Shown here one piece after another: positions 1-6,973 of a DNA stretch of 8,115 bases. Numbering within the stretch: position 1 is the first letter of the stretch; the number at the start of each line of letters is the position of its first letter. The stretch comes from DATKEG01 sp035544515 (GTDB lineage: Bacteria > Acidobacteriota > Vicinamibacteria > Fen-336): positions 1 through 8,115 of the forward strand of contig DATKEG010000053.1 in NCBI GenBank assembly GCA_035544515.1. The letters are read 5' to 3'. A model generated the notes under the pieces. That model saw only the letters and a list, made by a program, of their open reading frames with translations, made no database searches and was not told the origin of the DNA. Both the position numbers and the translations under genes were made by a program.

Positions 1-51
1 CCGGATACGAACCTCGAGCTGCCCGCGCCGTCGCTGCCGGCCGCCCCGTAG
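1..51 (+). CDS. C-terminal end of an upstream gene (partial, product unknown)
   Basis: Reading from base 1, frame 1 gives 16 codons (PDTNLELPAPSLPAAP) and then a TAG stop at 49-51. Sixteen of the 17 codons, counting the stop, end in G or C, as real genes in this window do, whereas frame 3 has many A/T third positions and frame 2 would run on into the next gene's leader. The Pro/Ala-rich tail identifies no family. Its place just before an adaptor/permease pair makes an outer-membrane efflux channel one possibility, but nothing in the 16 residues supports that. The stop codon sits in a strong hairpin (37-73). Confidence 0.4.
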   Translation, partial: PDTNLELPAPSLPAAP

Positions 52-73
52 CGGAGACGACGGGGCCGGCCGG
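37..73 (+). terminator. GC-rich stem-loop overlapping the stop of the upstream gene
   Basis: Bases 37-49 (CCGGCCGCCCCGT) pair with 60-73 (ACGGGGCCGGCCGG) to give 13 base pairs with one bulged C at 67 and a 10-base loop at 50-59. The TAG stop (49-51) begins at the top of the stem. No T-run follows, so this is not a classical intrinsic terminator. It could be a U-tract-less terminator or an mRNA 3'-end stabiliser. In such GC-rich DNA a shorter stem could arise by chance, but 13 pairs at a gene end is notable. Confidence 0.4.
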
Positions 74-190
74 GTGGCGCTGACCTGGCCCCTCCTCTAC
101 AGGCCGGTGGGCCGGGCGGAGCGGAAAAACTCCCGTGACACCCTTTCACAGGGGGCCGGCCGAAGCCCACGTACGGGACCCCAGAGCGGA

Positions 191-199
191 TGTTAGTCT
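191..199 (+). promoter_or_regulatory. Putative extended -10 element for the efflux operon
   Basis: TGTTAGTCT matches the extended -10 pattern TG-N-TAnnnT, with hexamer TAGTCT at 194-199. It ends six bases before the adaptor ATG (206), so transcription would begin at about the start codon. No -35 resembling TTGACA lies at the right distance. No purine-rich ribosome binding site lies between it and the ATG, which fits a leaderless mRNA. The same pattern (TGCTAGCCT) occurs before the AlgH-family gene. This is a motif-level inference only. Confidence 0.35.
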
Positions 200-205
200 C
201 TTCAG

Positions 206-1552
206 ATGGCGAGACTTCGCGCGGGCCGCTTCGCGGGCCCCGCGCTCGCGGCCCTCGCGCTGGCGGCTTGCGGCACAGAGGAGGCAGAGCGCACGGCCCC
301 CACGCCCGCGGTCGAGGTCGTGCAGGCGCGCGTCGGCTCGCTGCCCCTGTCGCAGCGGCTCAGCGGCGTGGTGAAGGCCGAGAACCAGGTCTCGGTGCGG
401 CCGGAGATCGAGGCGGTGGTGGCCGAGGTCTACGTGAAGAGCGGCGAGGCGGTGCGCAAGGGCCAGCCGCTGGTCCGCCTGCGCGACGCCAGCTTCGGCG
501 ACCAACTCCGGCAGGCGGAGGCGGCCGTGCGCCTGGAGCAGGCGGCGGCGCGCGAGGCCGCCGCGCGCGTCGAGGAGCTGCGCACCCAGGTGGTGCGCAC
601 GCGCGAGCTCGCCGAGCAGCAGCTCGTCAGCCGCATGGAGCTCGACACGCAGGAGGCGCAGGTGGCCGCCTCGCGGGCCGCGGCCGAGCAGGCGCAGGCG
701 CGCGTGCAGCAGGCGGTGGCGACGGTCGAGGAGCGGCGCACGGCGCAGGCACGGACGGTCGTGCGCTCGCCGGTGGCCGGGCGCGTCGGCCAGCGCACGG
801 TGGAGCCGGGCATGCTGGCCAACCCGGCCACCGTCCTGTTCGTGGTCGGCAACCTCGACCGCCTGCGCGTGGACGTCCCGCTCACGGGCGAGATGCTGAG
901 CTTCGTGAAGCCGGGCCAGGGGGCGCTCGTACACGTGGACGCGCTCGGGGGCGCGCCTCTCCGCGCTCGCATCGCGCGCATCTCGCCCTTCCTGGCCGAG
1001 GGGAGCCTCAGCACGACGGGTGAGATCGAGGTCGCGAACCACGAAGGGCGCCTGCGCCCCGGCATGTTCGTGAGCGTGGACGTCCTGCACGGCGAGACCG
1101 AGCCCGCCACCCTCGTGCCCGCCAGCGCGCTCTGGGAGGACGCGCGTACGGGGCAGCGCGGAGTGTTCGTAATCGCCCTGCCCTCGACCGGCGCCGGCGA
1201 GACGCTGTCGGAGGACGCGCATCCCGTGGCGCTGCGCGGGGTCGAGGTGCGCGCGGAAGGGCACGGCCAGGTCGGCGTGTCCGGGGTGGAAGCCGGGGAG
1301 TGGGTGGTCACGGTGGGCCAGCACCTGCTCGCCCTCGGCGCAGACGCGCGCGCACGTGTGCGCGCGACGTCCTGGGAGCGGGTGCTGGAGCTGCAGGGCC
1401 TGCAGCGCGAGGACCTGCTGCGCGGCTTCATGGAGAAGCAGCAGCGGCTGGCGCGCACGCAGGGTGCGGCGCTGCCGACCGCCGAGCAGGTGCTCCGGGA
1501 GGCGCAGTCGGACGCGACCGGGGCGTCTCCCGCCGGGTCACAGGGGCGCTGA
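206..1552 (+). CDS. RND efflux periplasmic adaptor subunit (membrane-fusion lipoprotein)
   Basis: This 448-residue protein belongs to the HlyD/AcrA-like adaptor family, which bridges an inner-membrane RND pump to an outer-membrane channel. The N-terminus has a basic stretch, a hydrophobic core and a lipobox LAAC with Cys22, so the mature protein is probably a periplasm-facing lipoprotein. Domains in order: first half of the barrel-sandwich (lipoyl-like) domain about 60-93, alpha-helical hairpin rich in Ala/Gln/Glu/Arg about 97-181, second lipoyl half about 184-215 (SPVAGRVG, then VEPGMLA), beta-barrel about 217-295, membrane-proximal domain about 300-385. A 62-residue polar, probably helical tail (387-448) follows, longer than usual. 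The start is well fixed: an in-frame TAG at 194-196 lies only three codons upstream, and the lipobox fits this ATG. There is no Shine-Dalgarno sequence. The last base of the stop is the first base of the permease ATG, so the two are almost certainly co-translated. Confidence 0.93.
   Translation: MARLRAGRFAGPALAALALAACGTEEAERTAPTPAVEVVQARVGSLPLSQRLSGVVKAENQVSVRPEIEAVVAEVYVKSGEAVRKGQPLVRLRDASFGDQLRQAEAAVRLEQAAAREAAARVEELRTQVVRTRELAEQQLVSRMELDTQEAQVAASRAAAEQAQARVQQAVATVEERRTAQARTVVRSPVAGRVGQRTVEPGMLANPATVLFVVGNLDRLRVDVPLTGEMLSFVKPGQGALVHVDALGGAPLRARIARISPFLAEGSLSTTGEIEVANHEGRLRPGMFVSVDVLHGETEPATLVPASALWEDARTGQRGVFVIALPSTGAGETLSEDAHPVALRGVEVRAEGHGQVGVSGVEAGEWVVTVGQHLLALGADARARVRATSWERVLELQGLQREDLLRGFMEKQQRLARTQGAALPTAEQVLREAQSDATGASPAGSQGR
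1345..1366. repeat. 22-base alternating pyrimidine-purine tract with perfect 9-bp inverted repeat
   Basis: Inside the adaptor gene, bases 1345-1366 alternate pyrimidine-purine without a break (CGCGCGCGCACGTGTGCGCG plus CG). Within them CGCGCGCAC (1347-1355) and GTGCGCGCG (1358-1366) form perfect 9-bp arms around a 2-base centre. Such tracts can adopt Z-DNA or cruciform structure under supercoiling. Here the tract encodes Ala/Arg/Val codons at the end of the membrane-proximal domain, so codon choice in GC-rich DNA may be the whole explanation. Confidence 0.5.
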
Positions 1553-4500
1553 TGTCGCTGCCCGCCCTTGCCGTTCGGCGGCCGGTGGCCACGGTGATGG
1601 TGTTCCTCGGGCTGATCGTGGTGGGTGTCGTCTCCCTGCGCAGCCTGGCCGTGGACCTCCTGCCGGAGATCGAGTTCACGCAGCTGACGGTCCGTACGCG
1701 CTACCCGAACGTGGGGCCGCGCGAGATCGAGCAGATCATCACCGACCCCATCGAGAACGCGGTGGCGGGTCTGCCCGACCTCGAGCGCGTCACCTCCCGC
1801 TCCCAGGAAGGGTCGAGCTGGGTGCGCCTGGACTTCGGCCGCGGCACCAACGTGGACGAGGCGGCCAACGACCTGCGGGCCGCGCTCGACCGCTTGCGTG
1901 ACGAGCTGCCGGTGGAGGCGGAGCCGCCGGAGATCCTCAAGCTCGACCTCGATCGGGTTGAGGTGGTGAGCCTGGCCGTGACGTCCACCCGCGGCCTCGA
2001 GGAGCTGACGCGGATCCTGGAGCGCGACCTGGCGCGGCGGCTCGACCAGATCGCGGGCGTGGGATCGCTCGACGTGCGCGGCGGCATCTACCGGCGCATC
2101 CGCGTGGACGTCCGGCGCGACCGGCTGAAGGCCTCGGGCCTGACCGTGCTGGACGTGCAGGACGCGCTCGCGCGCGAGAACCTGGCCGCGCCCGGCGGCA
2201 GCGTGCAGGCCGGGCTCACCGACATCTACGTCCGGCCCGAAGCCGAGTTCCGATCGGTGGGCCAGATCGCGGCCACGGTGATCCGCACGGTGGGCGGCCG
2301 GCCCATCCGGGTCGGCGACGTGGCCGAGGTGAAGGACGACTACGAGGACCCGGCCTTCCTGGTCGAGGTCAACGGCGTGCCCGCCGTGATGCTGGGAGTG
2401 CAGAAGCAGAGCGGGGCCAACACGGTGGCGGTGGCCGACCGCGTCCGGGAGGAGGCCGCGAGGATCAACGCCGAGCGCGACGACCTGCAACTCACCGTGA
2501 TCACCGACCAGAGCGCGTTCATCCGCCGGTCCATCGACAGCGTCCGGACCTCCGCGCTCTGGGGCTCGCTCCTGGCCATCACCATCCTCTACCTGTTCCT
2601 GCGCAATCGCGCCAGCACCGCGATCATCGCGCTGTCCATCCCCATCTCCGTCATCTCGGCCTTTGGCCTGCTCTATTTCGGGGGGCTGACCCTGAACCAG
2701 ATGACGTTCGGGGGCCTGGCCCTCGGCGTGGGCATGATCGTGGACAACGCGATCGTGGTCCTGGAGAGCATCGTGCGCAAGCGCGAGGAGCAGGGCCTCG
2801 GCGCCGCCGAGGCCGCCCGCACCGGCGCCCAGGAGGTCGCGGGCGCCATCGTCGCCTCCACGCTCACCACTTGCGTGATCTTCCTGCCCGTGGTCTTCAC
2901 GCGCACGACCAGCGGCGCGCTCTTCCAGGCGCTGGCCCTGGTCGTGGTCTTCGCCCTGGCCTGCTCGCTCCTGGTGGCGCTCACCCTCGTGCCCATGCTG
3001 GCCGGCCGCTTCATGCGCGCGGCCGGACCGGCGGACGGCGGCCGCCTTCCCGGCCGCTTCGCCCGCGTCGAAGGGTGGTACCAGGACCACCTGCGCCGCG
3101 CGTTGACGCGGCGCCGCCGGGTGTTCCTGGCCACCGCCCTGGCCGTGGGCCTGGCCGGGCTGGCCTTCCCGCTCGTGCCCGTGGAGCTGGCGCCGCAGAC
3201 CGACGCCGACGAGATCGACATGGACGTCGAGATGGCGCAGGGCACCAGCATCGGGGTCGTCCGTTCGTACGTCGCGGAGCTGGAGGCGCTGGTGCGCGCG
3301 GCGCTGCCGCCGGGCCAGGTCGACTTCATCTCCATGGAGGTGCGCGGGGGCGATGCGGACGTGGAGCTGGCGCTCGCGCCGCCCGAACGCCGGACCATGG
3401 ACGGCCTGGAGCTCGCCGACCGGCTGCGGGAGGCGGTGGACGGGCGCGTGCCGGGGGCGGAGATACGCGTGCGCGCGCAGCCGGGCCTGTGGATCCTGCG
3501 CCGGATCTTCAGCTCGGGCGGGGGCGAAGACGCGGTGGAGATCGAGCTGCGGGGTTTCGACCTCGACCGCGCCGATCTGCTCGCGGAGGAGATCCGGCGC
3601 CGGATGGAGGCCATCCCCGGCATCACCGACACGCGCGTGAGCCGGCGCGAGGGCCGTCCGGAGGAGAGCCTGATCTTCGACCGCGCGCGCATCGCCGAGC
3701 TGGGCCTCTCCGTGCGCGACGTGGCGCGCACGGTCCAGGCCAGCGTGGGCGGGGTGGAGGCCGGCCGCTTCCGCGAGCTCGGCGAGGAGTTCCCGATCGT
3801 GGTGCGGCTGCGGCCGGAGGACCGGATCAGCGGAGAGGACCTGCAGGCCGTGTCGCTGCGCACGCCGGCGGGCGCCGTGGTGCCCCTCTCCACGGTGGTG
3901 AGCCGCTCGCGCGGCCGCGCCCCCGTCAACATCCAGCGCGTGGACGGCCAGCGCGTCACCTACGTGGCGGCCAGCCTGGAGAGCGGGATGGTCCTGGGCG
4001 ACGCCGTGGAGCGGATCCAGGAGGCGTTGGCCGACTTCTCCCTGCCCCAGGGCTACGCGGTGACGTTCGGCGGCGAATACGAGGAGCAACAGGAGGCGGC
4101 GCGGGACTTCACGGTCGCCATCCTCATGGCCCTCGTGCTCGTGTACATGCTGATGGCCGGCCAGTTCGAGCGCTTCGTGGACCCGCTCATCGTCATGCTC
4201 TCGGTGCCGGTCGCGCTGGTGGGCGTGGTGCCGACCCTGCTCCTCACCGGGACCACGTTGAACATCCAGAGCATCATGGGGCTGGTGATGCTGGTCGGGA
4301 TCGTGGTCAACAACGCCATCGTGCTGGTGGACGCGATCAACATGCTCCGCCGCGAGCGCCGCATGGGCGCGGCCGAGGCGGTGCTGGAGGCCGGCCGCTT
4401 GAGGCTGCGGCCGATCCTCATGACCACCACCACCACCGTGCTCGGGCTGCTCCCCCTCGCCCTGGGCTTCGGCCCGGGTGCGGACATCCAGGCCCCGCTC

Positions 4501-4650
4501 GCGCGTGTCGTGATCGGCGGCCTGACCGTTTCCACCCTGGTCACGCTCGTGCTGGTGCCGACCGCGTACGTGTCCGTCACCGGCCTCCAGGCCCGCGTCC
4601 GGGCCTCGCGCTGGCGTCGCGGCGAGCCCGCCGAGGCCACGAGCGCCTGA
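1552..4650 (+). CDS. Efflux RND transporter permease subunit (HAE-1/AcrB-like)
   Basis: This 1032-residue protein has the full RND pump layout: TM1 (about 12-30), a periplasmic porter/docking domain (about 32-333), TM2-TM6 (about 334-490), TM7 (about 523-542), a second periplasmic domain (about 545-850) and TM8-TM12 (about 854-1007). It would use proton-motive force to export hydrophobic compounds through the adaptor encoded just upstream. TM4 carries GLALGVGMIVDNAIVVLE: Asp398 matches AcrB Asp407, but the second aspartate (AcrB Asp408) is Asn399. In TM10, VVNNAIVLVD has Asn920 where AcrB has Lys940. Paired VDN/VNN variants occur in other HAE-1-like pumps. MTTTTTVLGLLPLALG before TM11 is also characteristic. 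The ATG at 1552 overlaps the adaptor stop by one base, has AGGGG five bases upstream, and places TM1 at the usual N-terminal position. The open frame continues upstream to 1300, but that part is the adaptor gene's shadow. The substrate cannot be predicted. Confidence 0.95.
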   Translation: MSLPALAVRRPVATVMVFLGLIVVGVVSLRSLAVDLLPEIEFTQLTVRTRYPNVGPREIEQIITDPIENAVAGLPDLERVTSRSQEGSSWVRLDFGRGTNVDEAANDLRAALDRLRDELPVEAEPPEILKLDLDRVEVVSLAVTSTRGLEELTRILERDLARRLDQIAGVGSLDVRGGIYRRIRVDVRRDRLKASGLTVLDVQDALARENLAAPGGSVQAGLTDIYVRPEAEFRSVGQIAATVIRTVGGRPIRVGDVAEVKDDYEDPAFLVEVNGVPAVMLGVQKQSGANTVAVADRVREEAARINAERDDLQLTVITDQSAFIRRSIDSVRTSALWGSLLAITILYLFLRNRASTAIIALSIPISVISAFGLLYFGGLTLNQMTFGGLALGVGMIVDNAIVVLESIVRKREEQGLGAAEAARTGAQEVAGAIVASTLTTCVIFLPVVFTRTTSGALFQALALVVVFALACSLLVALTLVPMLAGRFMRAAGPADGGRLPGRFARVEGWYQDHLRRALTRRRRVFLATALAVGLAGLAFPLVPVELAPQTDADEIDMDVEMAQGTSIGVVRSYVAELEALVRAALPPGQVDFISMEVRGGDADVELALAPPERRTMDGLELADRLREAVDGRVPGAEIRVRAQPGLWILRRIFSSGGGEDAVEIELRGFDLDRADLLAEEIRRRMEAIPGITDTRVSRREGRPEESLIFDRARIAELGLSVRDVARTVQASVGGVEAGRFRELGEEFPIVVRLRPEDRISGEDLQAVSLRTPAGAVVPLSTVVSRSRGRAPVNIQRVDGQRVTYVAASLESGMVLGDAVERIQEALADFSLPQGYAVTFGGEYEEQQEAARDFTVAILMALVLVYMLMAGQFERFVDPLIVMLSVPVALVGVVPTLLLTGTTLNIQSIMGLVMLVGIVVNNAIVLVDAINMLRRERRMGAAEAVLEAGRLRLRPILMTTTTTVLGLLPLALGFGPGADIQAPLARVVIGGLTVSTLVTLVLVPTAYVSVTGLQARVRASRWRRGEPAEATSA

Positions 4651-4661
4651 TCGCGGTTTTC

Positions 4662-4670
4662 TGCTAGCCT
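4662..4670 (+). promoter_or_regulatory. Putative extended -10 element for the AlgH-family gene
   Basis: TGCTAGCCT fits TG-N-TAnnnT with hexamer TAGCCT at 4665-4670, nine bases before the ATG at 4680. It lies in the 29-base gap after the permease stop. No Shine-Dalgarno sequence and no clear -35 are visible. It resembles TGTTAGTCT upstream of the adaptor gene, the two sharing TGNTAGYCT. If it works, the gene has its own near-leaderless transcript as well as any read-through from the efflux operon. Confidence 0.3.
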
Positions 4671-4679
4671 CGTGGCGTC

Positions 4680-5327
4680 ATGGCCAAGCACCTCCTCCGG
4701 AGGGCCGTCCTTGCCGCCGCGATCGCGTGGGTGTCCGCCGCCGCCCCGGCCTGGACGGCGCCGCCGCAGCTCAAGCCGGGCGTCTTCCTCTACGCATCCC
4801 CGGCGCTCGGCGATCCGAACTTCGTCGAGACCGTCGTGCTCCTGGTGCAGCACGGCCCGGACGGCTCCATGGGGCTCGTGGTCAACCGTCCGACGCGCGT
4901 GCCCGTGCGCGAGGCGGTGGATGCGCTGGCCGAGATCCGCGGCCTGGAGCTGCGGCTCTACGAAGGTGGTCCCGTGCAGCGCGACGTGACGCTCGCGCTC
5001 GTGCGCACGCCCAAGCGACTGGCGGACGCGCACCGCGTCCTGCCCGACGTGCAGCTTTCCACGGAGTCGAAGCGGTGGAAGGAGCTGGCCCGCGATCCGG
5101 AAGTGGAGAGCCGCCTGCGCGTGTACGCGGGTTACGCCGGCTGGGGCCCCGGCCAGCTCGCGCGCGAGCTGCGCCTGGGCTCGTGGGTCGTCGCCCCCGC
5201 CGACGCGCGCTCGGTGTTCTCTTCCGAGCCGTCGGAGCTGTGGCCGAGGGTCCACCAGCTCATGAAACGCATCGAGGCCCGCCAGACGGCGCCGGGTCGT
5301 GGTCCTATTCCAGGTCGCTGTTGCTGA
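4680..5327 (+). CDS. YqgE/AlgH family protein with N-terminal signal peptide
   Basis: This 215-residue protein shows the YqgE/AlgH (DUF179) signature in order: PGVFLYASPALGDPNFVETV at 33-52, GLVVNRP at 65-71, EGGPV at 95-99, GYAGWGPGQLAREL at 151-164, SWVVAPAD at 168-175 and LW at 187-188. The family's biochemical role is unsettled; AlgH was named from alginate regulation in Pseudomonas. Typical members are cytoplasmic, about 185-190 residues long, and start almost at the conserved PGxFL segment. Here an extra 30 or so residues form a Sec-like signal: basic MAKHLLRR, hydrophobic 9-22, and AxA-type cleavage options (APA at 22-24). The start is fixed by an in-frame TAG at 4665-4667 with no other start codon between. 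There is no ribosome binding site. The last seven codons plus stop overlap the convergent gene, giving an odd tail ending in two cysteines. It may be co-transcribed with the efflux genes 29 bases upstream, but a functional link is not evident. Confidence 0.88.
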   Translation: MAKHLLRRAVLAAAIAWVSAAAPAWTAPPQLKPGVFLYASPALGDPNFVETVVLLVQHGPDGSMGLVVNRPTRVPVREAVDALAEIRGLELRLYEGGPVQRDVTLALVRTPKRLADAHRVLPDVQLSTESKRWKELARDPEVESRLRVYAGYAGWGPGQLARELRLGSWVVAPADARSVFSSEPSELWPRVHQLMKRIEARQTAPGRGPIPGRCC

Positions 5328-6888
5328 CGAAGGCGATCATGCGGCCGTCCGGCGACCAGGACGGCACGTTGATCGTGCCCTGCCCCCCATAGACGTAGGC
5401 GATCACCGTCGGCTTTCCGCCCGCGATGGGCATCCGGCGCAGGTAGACGTGTTTGTAGTAGGGGTGCTCCGCAGGCGCCACGTCCTTCCCGTAGCTGATG
5501 AAGACGAGCGAGCGGCCGTCGGGCGAGACGTGCGGGAACCAGTTGTTGAACTCGTCGTCGGTGAGCTGCACGGGGTCCTGGCCGTCGGGCTTCATGCGCC
5601 AGATCTGCATGGAGCCGCTGCGCACGGAGTTGAAGTAGATGGCGCCGCCGTCCGGCGCGTATTCCGGACCGTCGTCCAGGCCCTTGACCGGCGTCAGGTT
5701 GACCTCCTCGCCGCTGCCGTCCGAGGCGATGCGGTAGATGTCGAACTCGCCGTTGCGGCCGCCGGTGTAGACGAGGAACTTCCCGTCCGGAGACCAGCCG
5801 TGCAGGTAGGACGGGGTCAGCGGCGTGATGCGCTTCGGCGTCCCGCCCGTGGCCGGAAGCGTGAAGATCGTGGAGCGGCCCTCGTCCGTCGTCTGGTCGC
5901 TGATGCCCAGCATCGTCCCGTCGAACGACAACACGTGGTCGTTGTTGTTCCGGATGGCGAAGCCCGTATCGATCACGGCCGGCTGCCGCGTGGCCAGGTC
6001 GAACCGGTGCAGCCGCCCCCGCCCCTCGCCTCGGCCGCTCGTGTTGTAGATGAGCGCGGCGCCGTCCGGCGTCCAGTTGGGCGCCTCGAAGGGCTGGGGC
6101 GAGCTGTGGAGGACCTGCCGGTGTCCGGTCTCCAGGTCGAGGACCTCGAGGTGGCTGCCGAGGTAGTCGCGGTAGGGAACGAAGCCTTCGCGCGCCGGGC
6201 GGACGATGCGCACGTCGCGGAAGACCGCCGTCTCCACCACGTCCGGGTTGTGCGAGCAGAGGAAGAGCCCGGCCAGGACCTGGTCGCCCAGCGCGAGGTC
6301 GGCCACGCGCGTGACCGTGAAGGGCTCGCCGTAGCGCGCGGCGGAGAAGATGTAGGTCGTTCCCTTCCGCTCGAGCTGGAGGACGTCGGCGTCCTTGACC
6401 GCCGACTCGATCTGCTCGGTGATCGCTCCTTTCGTGCGGCGGTACTGGAGCGAGGTCAGGCCGTCGCCGTGCACGACGGCGTCGGCGTAGGGCGAGTCGG
6501 CGTCGAGGCTGCCGCGCACGATGAGGCCCAGCTTGCGGTGCGGGTCCACCCCCTTGCCGAGCAGCTCCACGCGCGCCTGCAGGATGAAGTCGCCGGTCAT
6601 GCGCTTCCAGGCGAAATGGAACTCGTCGCGGGCGCCCCACATGTTGCTCCCGGCCGCCCTCAGGGTGTAGGCCTGGAGCAGAGGGTTGTAGACCGCGGAT
6701 CCCGCGATCTTCGGCGCGCCCACGTCCCCGTGCCCGTCGAACGCGCCGAGGGCGCCGTCGGGCGCGAAGGCCGAAGCCCACGCCGCCCACGCGCAGGCCG
6801 TGAGCGCGAGGAGCCGGCGGATGAAGCGCCGCGTTCCAAAGAAACGCTGAACGGACACGGCTTCACGAGCCCCCTGGTGTTTCGGCAT
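5305..6888 (-). CDS. Exported DUF1349-like plus TolB/PD40 beta-propeller protein
   Basis: This 527-residue protein has two parts. Residues about 57-230 resemble a DUF1349/concanavalin-like beta-sandwich (NMWGARDEFHFAWKRMTGDF, then RKLGLIVRG), a fold that often binds carbohydrate. Residues about 245-527 carry six WD40-like PD40 repeats: NWTPDGAALIYN (271-282), VLSFDGTMLGIS (319-330), GWSPDGKFLVYT (364-375), EYAPDGGAIYFN (409-420), HVSPDGRSLVFI (453-464) and SWSPDGRMIAFV (510-521). Their 44-57 residue spacing predicts a six-bladed propeller like that of TolB. The N-terminus has an Arg-rich region and a hydrophobic stretch (about 26-42), indicating export. LTAC at 29-32 could be a lipobox, but the hydrophobic run before it is very short. 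The ATG at 6888 was chosen over an in-frame ATG at 6927 because GGGAGGG lies six bases before it. No catalytic motif is seen. Similar proteins are often annotated as TolB-like or 'biopolymer transporter', without proof of such a role. The gene ends inside the AlgH-family gene on the other strand. Confidence 0.9.
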   Translation of the reverse strand: MPKHQGAREAVSVQRFFGTRRFIRRLLALTACAWAAWASAFAPDGALGAFDGHGDVGAPKIAGSAVYNPLLQAYTLRAAGSNMWGARDEFHFAWKRMTGDFILQARVELLGKGVDPHRKLGLIVRGSLDADSPYADAVVHGDGLTSLQYRRTKGAITEQIESAVKDADVLQLERKGTTYIFSAARYGEPFTVTRVADLALGDQVLAGLFLCSHNPDVVETAVFRDVRIVRPAREGFVPYRDYLGSHLEVLDLETGHRQVLHSSPQPFEAPNWTPDGAALIYNTSGRGEGRGRLHRFDLATRQPAVIDTGFAIRNNNDHVLSFDGTMLGISDQTTDEGRSTIFTLPATGGTPKRITPLTPSYLHGWSPDGKFLVYTGGRNGEFDIYRIASDGSGEEVNLTPVKGLDDGPEYAPDGGAIYFNSVRSGSMQIWRMKPDGQDPVQLTDDEFNNWFPHVSPDGRSLVFISYGKDVAPAEHPYYKHVYLRRMPIAGGKPTVIAYVYGGQGTINVPSWSPDGRMIAFVSNSDLE

Positions 6889-6894
6889 CCGGCT

Positions 6895-6901
6895 CCCTCC
6901 C
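6895..6901 (-). promoter_or_regulatory. Ribosome binding site GGGAGGG deciding the start of the propeller gene
   Basis: Read on the minus strand, GGGAGGG is followed by AGCCGG and then the ATG at 6888, a normal Shine-Dalgarno spacing. It selects this start over the in-frame ATG at 6927. Confidence 0.75.
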
Positions 6902-6914
6902 TTGAGTGCGGGCA

Positions 6915-6923
6915 ACGTTACCA
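6915..6923 (-). promoter_or_regulatory. Possible extended -10 for the propeller gene
   Basis: On the minus strand TGGTAACGT fits TG-N-TAnnnT (hexamer TAACGT at 6920-6915). It would start a transcript at about 6908, giving a leader of about 20 bases that contains the GGGAGGG site. No convincing -35 is present, so this is a weak call. Confidence 0.25.
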
Positions 6924-6973
6924 TCACGCCCGGCCGCGTCGGAAGAAGCCGTTTTCCCCGGCTCGCCGCTTCC

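Noticed and set aside
135..150. CRP/FNR-like site GTGA-N7-TCACA upstream of the adaptor gene
   Set aside because: The spacer is 7 rather than the 6 bases needed for TGTGA-N6-TCACA, and the first half-site lacks its leading T. Chance is likely.
62..162. Direct repeat GGGGCCGGCCG at 62-72 and 152-162
   Set aside because: Short, GC-only and containing the self-complementary GGCCGGCC. It is expected to recur in DNA of this composition, and the first copy is explained as a hairpin arm.
1300..1551. 84-codon N-terminal extension of the permease frame
   Set aside because: It overlaps the adaptor gene out of frame, is Ala/Gly/Arg low complexity, and would put TM1 far from the N-terminus, unlike all RND permeases.
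430..4089. Very long minus-strand open frame (1219 codons) antisense to the efflux genes
   Set aside because: It is His/Arg/Ala/Gln-rich low-complexity translation, typical of the shadow of a GC-rich gene. The plus-strand adaptor and permease are unmistakable. The same holds for the minus-strand frame at 146-1324.
4422..4437. ACC triplet run in the permease gene
   Set aside because: It encodes the conserved threonine run before TM11 (MTTTTTVLGLLPLALG) and is not a microsatellite of note.
2871..4667. Plus-strand open frame of 598 codons within the permease gene
   Set aside because: Arg/Gly/Ala/Pro-rich shadow translation in another frame of the permease.
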